Assembly (NCBI GenBank): GCA_016218725.1
Contig: JACRDB010000077.1
Location: 1-64,000, forward strand
DNA: 64,000 bases
Direction of reading: 5' to 3'
DNA from: Deltaproteobacteria bacterium
GTDB lineage: Bacteria > Myxococcota_A > Polyangia > Polyangiales > Ga0077539
Made by a program: the position numbers and the translations under genes. The notes under the pieces were generated by a model. That model ran no database searches, was not told where the DNA came from, and was given only the letters and a program-made list of their open reading frames with translations. Of the stretch, positions 36,093 to 45,091 are shown piece by piece; the first letter of the stretch is position 1; each line of letters starts with the position of its first letter.

Positions 36093-37141
36093 GGGCCCCT
36101 CGCGTCGGGGTCCTCGGGGCCCGCGGGCAGGGGCGGCAGCCGGGCCAGGAAGGCCAGCACGCGGTCGGCGGCGTGGGTGGAGGGCCGGGCCAGGAGCCCG
36201 CGGGGCCCCTCGGCGGGGGCGTCCTGGGCCAGGAGCTGCACCTGGGCGCCCTGGCGCAGCGCGTCCAGGGCCACGAAGGCCGCCCGGCGGATGTCATCCT
36301 CCAGGCGGACCGTGAAGTCCTTCAGGCCCGCGGGCTCCGAGGGCGCGCGGTTGGGCACCTCGATGCGCACCAGGCGCGCCCCCTCGCGCCGGCGCTCCCG
36401 GGCGACCACCTTGTCCATCGCGGCGGTCTTGGGCCAGTGGATGTCCCTCACGGGGTCTCCGTCCACCAGGTCCCGGACGCCGTCGACCTCGCCGTGGCCG
36501 CGCTCCTCGTGGGTGACCAGGTCCCCGAGGACGCGCGCCACGGAGCTCCTGCGCTCCGCGGGCCTGGGGTACGGGAACACCAGCTGGTCCTCCGGGAGGG
36601 TCACCTCGCGCCATTTCTCAAAGAGCCCGAAGGGGAAGCGCGTGGCCACCCGGAGCGAGCGGTAGCGCTCGACGCCGCGCACCGGGGCCACGCGCCGGTA
36701 CGCCGCGGTCTGCCGCGCCCCGGCGGAGATCTTGAGGAAGTAGCACCGCTTGTCCGTGCGCCGCCCCTCGACGCGGTCCTCCACCTCGATCGAGTAGCTC
36801 GGGGCGTAGCGCTTGCGGTTGTGCACCTCGATCTCCACCAGCGCGGGCACGCCCGCGAAGGCCCGCCGCGGGAGCCTCCGGCGGAAGTCCAGGCCCCGCA
36901 GCGCGATCTCCGACAGCACCCCGGAGAGCGTCACCAGCGAGAGGAGCAGCCCCAGCACCAGGTACAAGAGGTTGTTGCCGGTGTTCACCGCCGCGAGGCC
37001 CACGCCGATGGTCACCCCGAGGAAGACCTTTCCCTCGCGGGTGACCCGGAGCTTCCTCGGCGGGCTCAGCACCCAGGACCAGCTCCCGCGCATGCGCCAG
37101 TACACCCTCTTCGCGTAGTGCACCCAGCGGGCGTCCTTCAC
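36089..37141 (-). CDS. DUF58 domain protein
   Basis: NTGNNLLYLVLGLLLSL..RRLPRRAFAGVPALVEIEVHN..DPVRDIHWPKTA; ATGA overlap with TgpA gene. Confidence 0.85.
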   Translation of the reverse strand: MKDARWVHYAKRVYWRMRGSWSWVLSPPRKLRVTREGKVFLGVTIGVGLAAVNTGNNLLYLVLGLLLSLVTLSGVLSEIALRGLDFRRRLPRRAFAGVPALVEIEVHNRKRYAPSYSIEVEDRVEGRRTDKRCYFLKISAGARQTAAYRRVAPVRGVERYRSLRVATRFPFGLFEKWREVTLPEDQLVFPYPRPAERRSSVARVLGDLVTHEERGHGEVDGVRDLVDGDPVRDIHWPKTAAMDKVVARERRREGARLVRIEVPNRAPSEPAGLKDFTVRLEDDIRRAAFVALDALRQGAQVQLLAQDAPAEGPRGLLARPSTHAADRVLAFLARLPPLPAGPEDPDARGP

Positions 37142-37184
37142 CCCACGCAGGATGGCCCACCTTCCCCCCGGAGGCAACGCGGCC

Positions 37185-38183
37185 CTACCTCGGCAGACAC
37201 GCCGCCACGAAGGGGTCCAAGGGCGTACACAGGTACCCCGCGCGGCACTCCGTGGGGGAGAAGCACTCCAGCACGCACCACGCCCCACCCGGACCGAGCC
37301 TCACGCACACGCCCTCCAGGCCGCAGTCCCGGTCGCTCCGGCAGGGGTACAGGCAGTACCCCCCGGGCCAGCCGTCCTCCGGCGGGGCGCAGGCCCCCCC
37401 GGCCCCGCAGGCCGCGTCGCCCGCACACGGCGCCCCGGGCCTCATGCTCCCCCCCGGAGGAGGCCCCGGGGTGCCCGCGCAGCCGCCCGCCACGCACATT
37501 TCCCCGGCCATGCAGGGGTTCCCGCAGCGCCCGCAGTGACGTAGGTCCGTGGAGGTGTCTACACACTCCGCCCCACATGAGATCCTTGGGGCAGGGCAGG
37601 AGCCCGCCCCGGGGGTGCACACGCCTCGGTCGCAGGACTCGCCCGCGGCGCAGCGCAGGCCGCAGATGCCGCAGTGGCTGGGGTCGGTGTTCAGGTCCAC
37701 GCAGTCCGGGGCGCAGAGGGTCCTTGGGGACACGCACCCGCTGGCGTCCGGGAGGGCGCTGTCGGGCGCCGGGCCCGCGCCGGAGTCCGTGTCTCCCGCG
37801 CCCGCGTCTGCGGTCCCGCCCACGCAGCGGCTGGCCTCGCAGCGCTCGCCGGCGGAGCATCGGTTGCCGCAGAGGCCGCAGTGGTTCTCGTCGGCGGTGA
37901 CGTCGGTGCATGCCACGCCGCACATCCTCCGGGGCGACGCGCAGCCGCCCGGGCTGGTGTCCGGCGTGGGGCCGTCGGGGGGCGTCGGCGCGTCGGGCGT
38001 GCGGGGCACGTCGAGCCCCGGGGGGAGGATGGTGACGTCGTCCCCGCCGCCGGTGTCCGTGTCCCTCCCGGCGTCATTCTCGCGGTCCATGGGGTCCCCA
38101 CGGTCTCCGCTGGAGGCGCAGCCCAGGACCGCACCCAGCGCCACCGACGCGACCAGGCCCCTGTACCGACGAGACACTGCCAC
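37185..38183 (-). CDS. Cys-rich lipoprotein with Stig1-like repeats
   Basis: Three CxxxCxDxxTDxxHCGxCGxxC modules (CGVACTDVTADENHCGLCGNRC, CAPDCVDLNTDPSHCGICGLRC, CGAECVDTSTDLRHCGRCGNPC). Confidence 0.8.
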   Translation of the reverse strand: MAVSRRYRGLVASVALGAVLGCASSGDRGDPMDRENDAGRDTDTGGGDDVTILPPGLDVPRTPDAPTPPDGPTPDTSPGGCASPRRMCGVACTDVTADENHCGLCGNRCSAGERCEASRCVGGTADAGAGDTDSGAGPAPDSALPDASGCVSPRTLCAPDCVDLNTDPSHCGICGLRCAAGESCDRGVCTPGAGSCPAPRISCGAECVDTSTDLRHCGRCGNPCMAGEMCVAGGCAGTPGPPPGGSMRPGAPCAGDAACGAGGACAPPEDGWPGGYCLYPCRSDRDCGLEGVCVRLGPGGAWCVLECFSPTECRAGYLCTPLDPFVAACLPR

Positions 38184-38213
38184 CGCTGCCTCCCTCCGGG
38201 CGTAAACTTGAAC

Positions 38214-38531
38214 TTACGTCAACCCCGGGATCTTGATCCCTCCGGTGGCCTTGTTGATCTCCTTCTCCATGGCGTCACTGGCGGCCTTGAGGGCGGCGTT
38301 GCAGGTGGCCGCGATGGCGTCCAGGGCCAGCTCCCGATCGCTCGCCAGGAACTCCGGGTCCACCTCGATGCGCACCAGCTCACGGCCATAGTTGGCCGTG
38401 ACCTTGACCTTCTCGTTGGCCCCGGACACCTCCAGGGTGCGGTCGTGGGCCTCCTTGCGGGTGTCATCGATCTTGCGCTGCAGGCGCGCGGCCTGGCGCA
38501 TCACCTCGTTCATTCCACCGCGGAGTTGCAT
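38214..38531 (-). CDS. YbaB/EbfC family nucleoid-associated protein
   Basis: MNEVMRQAARLQRKIDDTRKEAHDRTLEVSGANEKVKVTANYGRELVRIEVDPEFL. Confidence 0.85.
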   Translation of the reverse strand: MQLRGGMNEVMRQAARLQRKIDDTRKEAHDRTLEVSGANEKVKVTANYGRELVRIEVDPEFLASDRELALDAIAATCNAALKAASDAMEKEINKATGGIKIPGLT

Positions 38532-38544
38532 GGTGCGCTGGACG

Positions 38545-39198
38545 TTACCGCACCGCGCGACCGATCGCCACATGCGTTGGGATCACGCAGTCGGGACAGC
38601 CCTGGCCGAACCAGCCGTAGCCGGTGCCTCGGCCCAGGGCGTCGGTGGTCACCAGGATGGTCCCGCGTCCGAGGCCCGTGCGCCCTCGGCGGGTGTCGTC
38701 CTGGTGGGCCAGCGAGGTCGCGTCGGCGATGCGCACCAGGTACCCCCCCACCACCGGCCGGGGGACGCCCACCACGAAGGCCACGTGCCCGGTGTTACGC
38801 GAGCGGAACCACCGGGGCCGCGGCCAGGCCAGCACGTCCCCGGGCCGCGCGTCCGCGATGCGAGGCACCTGGAGCCACCCCCTCCGGGGCGAGGCCACCG
38901 GCGCGGCGGCGATGGCCCGGTAGAAGTCCACCGCCAGAGGCCGCGGGCGCCCGAGGCTCGCGAAGGCCTGCGGGGTCGCCCGGCGGAGGAACCACCCCAC
39001 CATGGCCGAGCAGTCCCACTCGTAGAGCCCCTGCGGCTCGTTGATCCGGGTGCTGTGGGCGTAGCGCCCGGAGACGTACCGGGCCTCGACGTTCTCCAGC
39101 GCCGTGAGCACCCTCACGGGGCCCGTGGGCACCCGCTGGGCTTGCGCCACCGAGGCCAGGAGGAGCACCCCGAGGGACAGGGACCACACGCGCACCAC
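38545..39198 (-). CDS. Secreted NlpC/P60- or CHAP-like hydrolase
   Basis: Signal LGVLLLASVAQAQ; YEWDCSAMVGWFLRRA..RPGDVLAWPRPRWFRSRNTGHVAFVVG (Cys/His pattern). Confidence 0.7.
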   Translation of the reverse strand: MVRVWSLSLGVLLLASVAQAQRVPTGPVRVLTALENVEARYVSGRYAHSTRINEPQGLYEWDCSAMVGWFLRRATPQAFASLGRPRPLAVDFYRAIAAAPVASPRRGWLQVPRIADARPGDVLAWPRPRWFRSRNTGHVAFVVGVPRPVVGGYLVRIADATSLAHQDDTRRGRTGLGRGTILVTTDALGRGTGYGWFGQGCPDCVIPTHVAIGRAVR

Positions 39199-39268
39199 CC
39201 GTATTCGACGTCCGTGACAGCCGAAAGGTTCCCCCGGTACACTCCACGCCCTCCGGAGGAAGCGCACC

Positions 39269-40669
39269 TTGGCACACATGCTGGCGATCATCAGCAAGGC
39301 CATCTTCGAGAAGATGGTCTCGGGCACGCCGAAGCCCGGGCTCGTGGTGGACACGGACCGGTACAACAGCAACACCCCACGGCTGTCCAACCTGGCGGGC
39401 GGGGATCTGTTCCTGGTGACCGTCCGCCCGCCGGACGAGGCCCTTTGGCTGGTGGCCATTCTCCAGGGCCCGAAGTCCAGCGGAAGCGCCTGGGTGGCCA
39501 CGAAGAACGTCATCCCCATCACCGACGTGAGCGCCCTCAAGGGCAAGCTGAAGTTCGACACCGGGGCGGGCATCCAGGCCAAGCCCGGCGCGCTCGGGAT
39601 GAGCCTCCAGACGCCGCGGATCCTCACCGACGGGGACGTCGCCCTCCTGCGGGGGGCCGCCGGAGCGGGCGCCGCCAGCGCCCCGGTGGTCGCGCCTGCG
39701 CCCGTGCCCCCGCCCGCGCCCGAAAAGAGCGCCCCCTCGCGCCCCAGGGGGCCGCCCCGGCCGAGGGCCCCGAGGACCTTCGCCGAGGCCCTGTCCCTCG
39801 CGCACTGGACGCGCGCGTCGCCGTCGCGGCAGGCTGCCCTGGTGCGCGCGCTGGTGCTGCGCGCCCGCGGAGCGCTCAAGCCCCTGCGGAGCTTCGCCTT
39901 CGGGGGCGTGAGCGTGCCGGCCTTCGTACATGTGCCCTCGGGGCTGGTGCTTCACCTCGTGCCGGGCGGGCGCACGGCGCTCGGCGTCACGGACGGCGAG
40001 CGGGACGCGCTCACCGAGGCCCTCCGGGCCCGGGGTTCCGGGGGCTCCGCGGCGGCCCTCCTGGCGGGCGCCTACGCCACCCCCACCCGCGAGGCGGACG
40101 TGCCGGCGTTCCTCCTGGCCACCCGGTGCCTCCTCGCCGAGGAGCTCTCGCGGCTGGTCCTGGGCGGGGACGGGCCTCCGGCGCCAGACGCGAAGAGCCT
40201 CGCGCGCGCGGGCGCGAGCGCGTACACCGCGCGCCTGGGCGAGGCAGAGCCCGGGAAGGTCCCCGTGGAGCGCGTCCCGGTGCTGGAGGCCGCCCTGCGG
40301 GCCTGGGGGCTGCGCCTGCCCTCGGAGGCCGAGTGGGAGCACGCCGCCCGCGGTGGCCAGCGGGCGCCCTTCCCCTGGGGAACGGCGCTGCCCGCGAGCG
40401 AGCGCTCGGCGGCCAACCGCTTTGGCATGGCCAGCCTCGGGGCCCACCCGGAGGTCTGCGCGGATACATTTCACTACTCGCACGCCGGGGGCCCAAGGAC
40501 CGCCCAGCCCCGCGCCGGGGGCACCGGCCTGGTGGTCCGCGGCGGCGTGAGCGCCCCTCCCTGGAAGGACGACACGGCCTGGAGGCCGCTCTTGTGTGGC
40601 GCCCGACGGTCAAGCGTGGACCACCCGCACGGGGTGGCCCTCCGGCCGGTGTGGGAAATTGTAGGGTGA
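39269..40669 (+). CDS. Formylglycine-generating enzyme-like (SUMF1/FGE-sulfatase fold) protein with N-terminal extra domain
   Basis: LRLPSEAEWEHAARGGQRAPFPWGTALPASERSAANRFG..HPEVCADTFHYSHAGGP..VVRGGVSAPPW; start TTG 39269 or ATG 39278. Confidence 0.75.
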   Translation: MAHMLAIISKAIFEKMVSGTPKPGLVVDTDRYNSNTPRLSNLAGGDLFLVTVRPPDEALWLVAILQGPKSSGSAWVATKNVIPITDVSALKGKLKFDTGAGIQAKPGALGMSLQTPRILTDGDVALLRGAAGAGAASAPVVAPAPVPPPAPEKSAPSRPRGPPRPRAPRTFAEALSLAHWTRASPSRQAALVRALVLRARGALKPLRSFAFGGVSVPAFVHVPSGLVLHLVPGGRTALGVTDGERDALTEALRARGSGGSAAALLAGAYATPTREADVPAFLLATRCLLAEELSRLVLGGDGPPAPDAKSLARAGASAYTARLGEAEPGKVPVERVPVLEAALRAWGLRLPSEAEWEHAARGGQRAPFPWGTALPASERSAANRFGMASLGAHPEVCADTFHYSHAGGPRTAQPRAGGTGLVVRGGVSAPPWKDDTAWRPLLCGARRSSVDHPHGVALRPVWEIVG

Positions 40670-40685
40670 AGTAGGGGTCTGTGCG

Positions 40686-42119
40686 CTACGCCAGGATGGC
40701 GCGGATGGGCTCGACCCGGAGGATGTACGGGTCGAGGCCTGCGGAGGACAGGAGCGTAGCGCCGACGTGCTCGGGCTTGATGTTCTCGCCGGAGTCCGAG
40801 GCGCGGTTGGCGCGGAAGTCCCAGCGGGCGGGGGCCATCCCGACGTTGCTGGAGGCGCCGAAGACGGTGTTCCCACGGATGCCCGCGCCGGCCAGGATGC
40901 ACGAGCCGGTGAGGTGGTGGTCCCGGCCGCCGTAGTTGTTGAACAGGGCCGTGCGGGAGAACTCCGAGAACCCGAGGAGGGTGGTGTGGTCGAGGAAGCT
41001 GCCCCCCTGGGGGTGCGGCGAGTCGGCCAGGTCCTTGAGGAGGAGGGTGAAGGCCCGGATGCCCGGGTAGAGCTGCGCGGCGTGGCCGGGGTTGCCGGTG
41101 AAGTGCGTGTCCGTGCCGTTGCCGATCATCACGCTCACGACCTGCGAGACCCCGAGCTTGATGGCCTGGGCAGCGAGGGCGGCGCGCGCCCCGGGGCTGC
41201 CGGCGTCGCCGCGCAGGAAGCCGTAGTGGGCGCGGATGCGCCGGGCCTCGGTGTCGCGGCCCATGGCGTCGGTGTCCGGGTCGCTCACGAAGCGGAAGCG
41301 CCCGGCGAGGTTCTCGCGCACGATGGAGTCGCCCTGGGAGCGCGCCCCGCGCATGGCCGTGAGGAGCCCCCGGCGGTCGTAGGCCTCCACGGAGCAGGGC
41401 CCGACGGCCTGGCCGTAGTCCGCCAGGGCGCGCTCGACCCCGTCGCGCTCCAGGTGCTCCGAGGGCTGGAGCACGAGCAGCAGGTCGTTGATGTTGTCCA
41501 CGCGCAGCGACGAGGCGGTGCCGGGGTGCCGGTCGTTGTAGCCCTCGACGCGGAGCGAGAGGTTGGCGATGGGCCTCCGGGGGGCCATCTGCGCGACGAT
41601 CTCCGTGGAGTAGTTGGACCCCCGGGCGTTGTTCCCGACGGGGAAGCGCCCCGTGAGGAAGTACCGGTAGCCCACCTCGTGCCCCAGGGTGGACATGTTG
41701 ATCCCGCGCACGATGGCGATGCGGCTGGCGAAGTCCGTGATCTTCACGGCGTCCGCGACGCGGGCGGCGGCGGGGCCGAAGACCAGGGGGCTCTCCCCCT
41801 CGGGGCGCAGGAGCTGCCCGCCGAAGCCGTTGACCCCGTCCAGGTCGTTGTAGCGGGTCTCGAAGAGGTTCTGGGCGCGGTCGCTGTCGGGGAAGCGCTC
41901 CGGGTCCCTGGGGTCCAGGAACAGGAGCTGGTCCCAGCCGCCCGGGAAGTAGCAGAAGATGAAGGCCCGGCCCGAGGGCACGGGCAGCTCCGCGCGGGCC
42001 AGTTTCTCGAAGCCGAACATGCCCACCGCGGCGCTCCCGATGGCCGCCGAGGTGCCCGCCAGCACGCGCCGGCGGGACAGGCTGAACCCAGGGACGTTCT
42101 CTCGCGTGTGCTTTGTCAT
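40686..42119 (-). CDS. DUF1501-family secreted protein (Tat-like signal)
   Basis: SLSRRRVLAGTSAAIGSAAVGMFG signal; FIFCYFPGGWDQLL..GTDTHFTGNPGHAAQLYPGIRAFTLLLKDL..GFSEFSRTALFNNYGGRDHHLTGSCILAGAGIRG. Confidence 0.8.
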   Translation of the reverse strand: MTKHTRENVPGFSLSRRRVLAGTSAAIGSAAVGMFGFEKLARAELPVPSGRAFIFCYFPGGWDQLLFLDPRDPERFPDSDRAQNLFETRYNDLDGVNGFGGQLLRPEGESPLVFGPAAARVADAVKITDFASRIAIVRGINMSTLGHEVGYRYFLTGRFPVGNNARGSNYSTEIVAQMAPRRPIANLSLRVEGYNDRHPGTASSLRVDNINDLLLVLQPSEHLERDGVERALADYGQAVGPCSVEAYDRRGLLTAMRGARSQGDSIVRENLAGRFRFVSDPDTDAMGRDTEARRIRAHYGFLRGDAGSPGARAALAAQAIKLGVSQVVSVMIGNGTDTHFTGNPGHAAQLYPGIRAFTLLLKDLADSPHPQGGSFLDHTTLLGFSEFSRTALFNNYGGRDHHLTGSCILAGAGIRGNTVFGASSNVGMAPARWDFRANRASDSGENIKPEHVGATLLSSAGLDPYILRVEPIRAILA

Positions 42120-42133
42120 GAACGCTCTCCCGG

Positions 42134-42925
42134 TCAGTAGGTCAGGAACTGGTTGTCGGTCACCAGGGCGATGCAGACCGCCCTCCACCCGTCCGCGGGG
42201 GTGCCTGCGGCGCGCATGCCCTCGGCGGGCGCCGTGGACGCCTGCGTGAAGAGCCTGAGGAGCGGCCCGAGCTCGCCGTCCGTCGGGCGCAGCGAGCGCG
42301 CCCAGAAGCGCAGCGTGAGGTACGCGAGGTTGGCCCTCACGGCGGCCTCGTTGGCGGCCGCGGTGTCCCGCTCCGTGGCGTGCCGCAGGAGGATGCGCGA
42401 CGCCTGCGGGCGCGCCAGGTCCGCGACGACCCCGTCCCGGCACGCCTTGCGGGCGGCGTCCCCAACGAGCTTGGAGAACGTGGGCGACGGGTCCAGGGCC
42501 TCCGCGGTGGAGTTCTGGTAGTCCGGCTGGCCCAGGGTGGCCGCCAGGGCGTGGAGCATGTCCGCGTTCTCGTCGCGGTAGCTCCCGCCGGGCACCTCCG
42601 CCGAGGCGATGGTGCGCGTGTCCGTCCAGGACACCCCGAGGGCGTTCAAGAGCGCCTCGTGGAGCTGGCGCACGTCGAGCCTCCGGGGCGCGCGGCCGAC
42701 GTGCCCGTCGTTCATCTCGGGGTTCCCGAGGGGCAGGCCCGTAGGGCGAGCGCCCCCGACGGTGCCCGGGTCCACGCCCCGGGCCGCGCCCGGGGTGATG
42801 TTGTCCCGCGGCGGCGGCGCCGGCGGGGGCGGCACCGGCGGCGCGGGAGGCGTTGGCGGGGCCGTGGACCCGCCGGGGCCGCAGGAGAGAACTGCGCAGG
42901 AGAGGAGCGCGAGGTGCGTTCTCAT
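42134..42925 (-). CDS. Secreted hypothetical lipoprotein
   Basis: Lipobox LSCAVLSCGPG; operonic (ATGA overlap) with 42925-45036. Confidence 0.65.
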   Translation of the reverse strand: MRTHLALLSCAVLSCGPGGSTAPPTPPAPPVPPPPAPPPRDNITPGAARGVDPGTVGGARPTGLPLGNPEMNDGHVGRAPRRLDVRQLHEALLNALGVSWTDTRTIASAEVPGGSYRDENADMLHALAATLGQPDYQNSTAEALDPSPTFSKLVGDAARKACRDGVVADLARPQASRILLRHATERDTAAANEAAVRANLAYLTLRFWARSLRPTDGELGPLLRLFTQASTAPAEGMRAAGTPADGWRAVCIALVTDNQFLTY

Positions 42926-45036
42926 CAATCGATCCTCCGGTAGGCCGGGGCGTTCACGATGGCCCGGACGAGGGCCCGGTAGTTGTGTCGGCTGGCGTCG
43001 AACTGCCGCGTGAGCTCCGGGAGGACGTCCCGGGTCTCCTCCTCGGAGAGGCCTCGGCCGACCAGGCGCCGCCACGCGGTGCGCACCGCGCAGGACTGCA
43101 GCTCCCCCGTGGAGAGCGCGTTGGCCACGAGCCCCGCGGGGCCCTGGTCGATCCTCGGGAGCTCCTCGGAGGTGCGGTACAGGTACCCGAAGAGCGTGCC
43201 CGCGTAGCGCGAGTCCTCGGCGTTGAGCGGGTTTGTGACGTAGAAGCTCCGGCACCGGGGCGTGCAGAACTGCCCGGTGATGGCGCAGGTGGCGCAGTTG
43301 GGGTCCGTGGCCGGGAAGGTCGCCGGGTCCAGGTACTGCGCCGAGCGCTCCGCCCAGCGGCCCCAGTACGCCCCGAGGGGCTCGATGGCCGCGTGGCAGT
43401 GCTGGCACCCGCAGCGGGCGGCGAGGTTGGGCTCGCGGTTGCACACGTCGTCCGGCGCGGGCAGGCCCCCCGCCGGGGGCTCGAAGGGCCTGCACAGGAG
43501 CATCGTGCGGAACTGGTTGATGCGCGACCGCCAGGTGGGGAAGCGCCCGAGGTACGCCGCCGTGGTGAGCACGCCCGCGTGCTCGGTCCCGCGGACGTAC
43601 TCGTGCCAGGTCTCGTCGGTGTAGGGCAGCTCCGGGAGCTGGCTCATCGCCGCCGGTGGCGACACGTCCAGCCCGAAGACCTTGCCCGCCTGGCGGCGGT
43701 ACATGAACGCCATCGGGCCCGTGATGAACGACCGGCGCGTGGTGTACGCGTTGAAGTAGTCCTCGTCGCGCGCGATCACGCTCCGCACGATGCGCAGGGG
43801 CTCTTCGTTCAATCCCTCGCGCACGCGGCGCTCGGCCCGGGACGGCAGCGCGGCCTGGTAGCCCTGCGAGGGCATGCAGTACTCGCCCCCCGGCCCGCAC
43901 CCGCAGGACGGGTCCATGCGGGCCCTGGGCGCGCATGCCAGGCCCGTGTACACCGAGTTGGTACGCTCCTGGGACTCGTAGGCGCACACCTTGAGGAGGT
44001 GGTCCCCGCCCCAGTAGGTGCGCGTAAGCCTGTAGCCCTCGCGGCGCACCCGGACCCGGTCGTCCAGGCCGCGGTAGGTGCGGTTGTCGCAAGGGTTCAC
44101 GACCTCCGTGAAGCCCTCGGCGCAGGCGGCCAGCGGGTGGTCGCCGGTGACCAGGCGCCCGCCCTCCATCCGCTGCTTGGGTTGGTAGTCCGCCTGGAGG
44201 AGCGCGCCGCCCACGCCGGTGCCGGCGTTGCGCCGGCAGTAGTTCGGGCAGTGGGCCCAGTCGTCGTAGGGCAGCGGGACCTCGTCCTCGTCGTAGTAGT
44301 AGCGGGTCCTGCCGCTGCGGGGCGAGAGGTAGTAGGGCCGCCCGGAGGCCTCGTGGAGCCACCGGCGGTCGTCCGAGGGCACCCGCGGGGGCGGGTACTC
44401 CAGGGCCTCGTCGCAGCCGCCGCCGGCGCCTCGCAGGGGGATGTCCCCGAGGCCCTGGTAGGCCACCATCATCGCCCCGAGGGCGTGGCTCTTGGCCACG
44501 CAGGCCGGGTCCCCGGGGTTGTAGCGCCCGTTGCGAGGCACGCAGCACGCGGGGTGGTTGGGGTTCGTGGCCGTGCAGCACACGCGCGCGGTGAGCCTCC
44601 CGGTGCCCGTGGTGGGGCACGTCGCCTGCGGGGTCTCCGTGTCCAGGAGGTCCAGGGCCAGCTCGGGGTTGGGCCCGCCGGAGGTGAGCCTCACGGGCGT
44701 CGCCTGGAGCGTGAAGCCGTTGAGGTTCGGCCAGAGCTGGTCGGCGTGCCAGCGCTCGGTCTGGTCGAGGAACGCGTCGCTCCGGAGCATCGCGTCGATG
44801 AGCTCCTGCGGGACCCTGCCGGCCCGTTGGACGGCCTCCAGCTCCTCGTAGCGCGGCGGCGCCCCGCGAAGGTCCAGCGAGAGCTGCCGCAGGAGCCGCG
44901 TGGCGTCGAGCTCCAGCGGCGGGCACGAGGTGCTCGCCTGGGCGCTCTGGACGCTCGCGTCGGGGCCCGCGCAGGTGACGCTCGCGAGGCCCAGGAGCCC
45001 CAGGAGCAGCAGCCGTGAGGCGCGCGGGCCGCTCAT
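42925..45036 (-). CDS. DUF1549/DUF1592-like secreted protein with CxxCH motif
   Basis: Lipobox; LLRQLSLDLRGAPPRYEELEAV..CGCQHCHAAIEPLGAYWGRW..WRRLVGRGLSEEETRDVLPELTRQF..NYRALVRAIVNAPAYR. Confidence 0.7.
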   Translation of the reverse strand: MSGPRASRLLLLGLLGLASVTCAGPDASVQSAQASTSCPPLELDATRLLRQLSLDLRGAPPRYEELEAVQRAGRVPQELIDAMLRSDAFLDQTERWHADQLWPNLNGFTLQATPVRLTSGGPNPELALDLLDTETPQATCPTTGTGRLTARVCCTATNPNHPACCVPRNGRYNPGDPACVAKSHALGAMMVAYQGLGDIPLRGAGGGCDEALEYPPPRVPSDDRRWLHEASGRPYYLSPRSGRTRYYYDEDEVPLPYDDWAHCPNYCRRNAGTGVGGALLQADYQPKQRMEGGRLVTGDHPLAACAEGFTEVVNPCDNRTYRGLDDRVRVRREGYRLTRTYWGGDHLLKVCAYESQERTNSVYTGLACAPRARMDPSCGCGPGGEYCMPSQGYQAALPSRAERRVREGLNEEPLRIVRSVIARDEDYFNAYTTRRSFITGPMAFMYRRQAGKVFGLDVSPPAAMSQLPELPYTDETWHEYVRGTEHAGVLTTAAYLGRFPTWRSRINQFRTMLLCRPFEPPAGGLPAPDDVCNREPNLAARCGCQHCHAAIEPLGAYWGRWAERSAQYLDPATFPATDPNCATCAITGQFCTPRCRSFYVTNPLNAEDSRYAGTLFGYLYRTSEELPRIDQGPAGLVANALSTGELQSCAVRTAWRRLVGRGLSEEETRDVLPELTRQFDASRHNYRALVRAIVNAPAYRRID

Positions 45037-45091
45037 GATGTCCCCCACCGGGTGGTCGCTTGCATGGTCGCTGTGTCCTCCTCTCAGGCTC

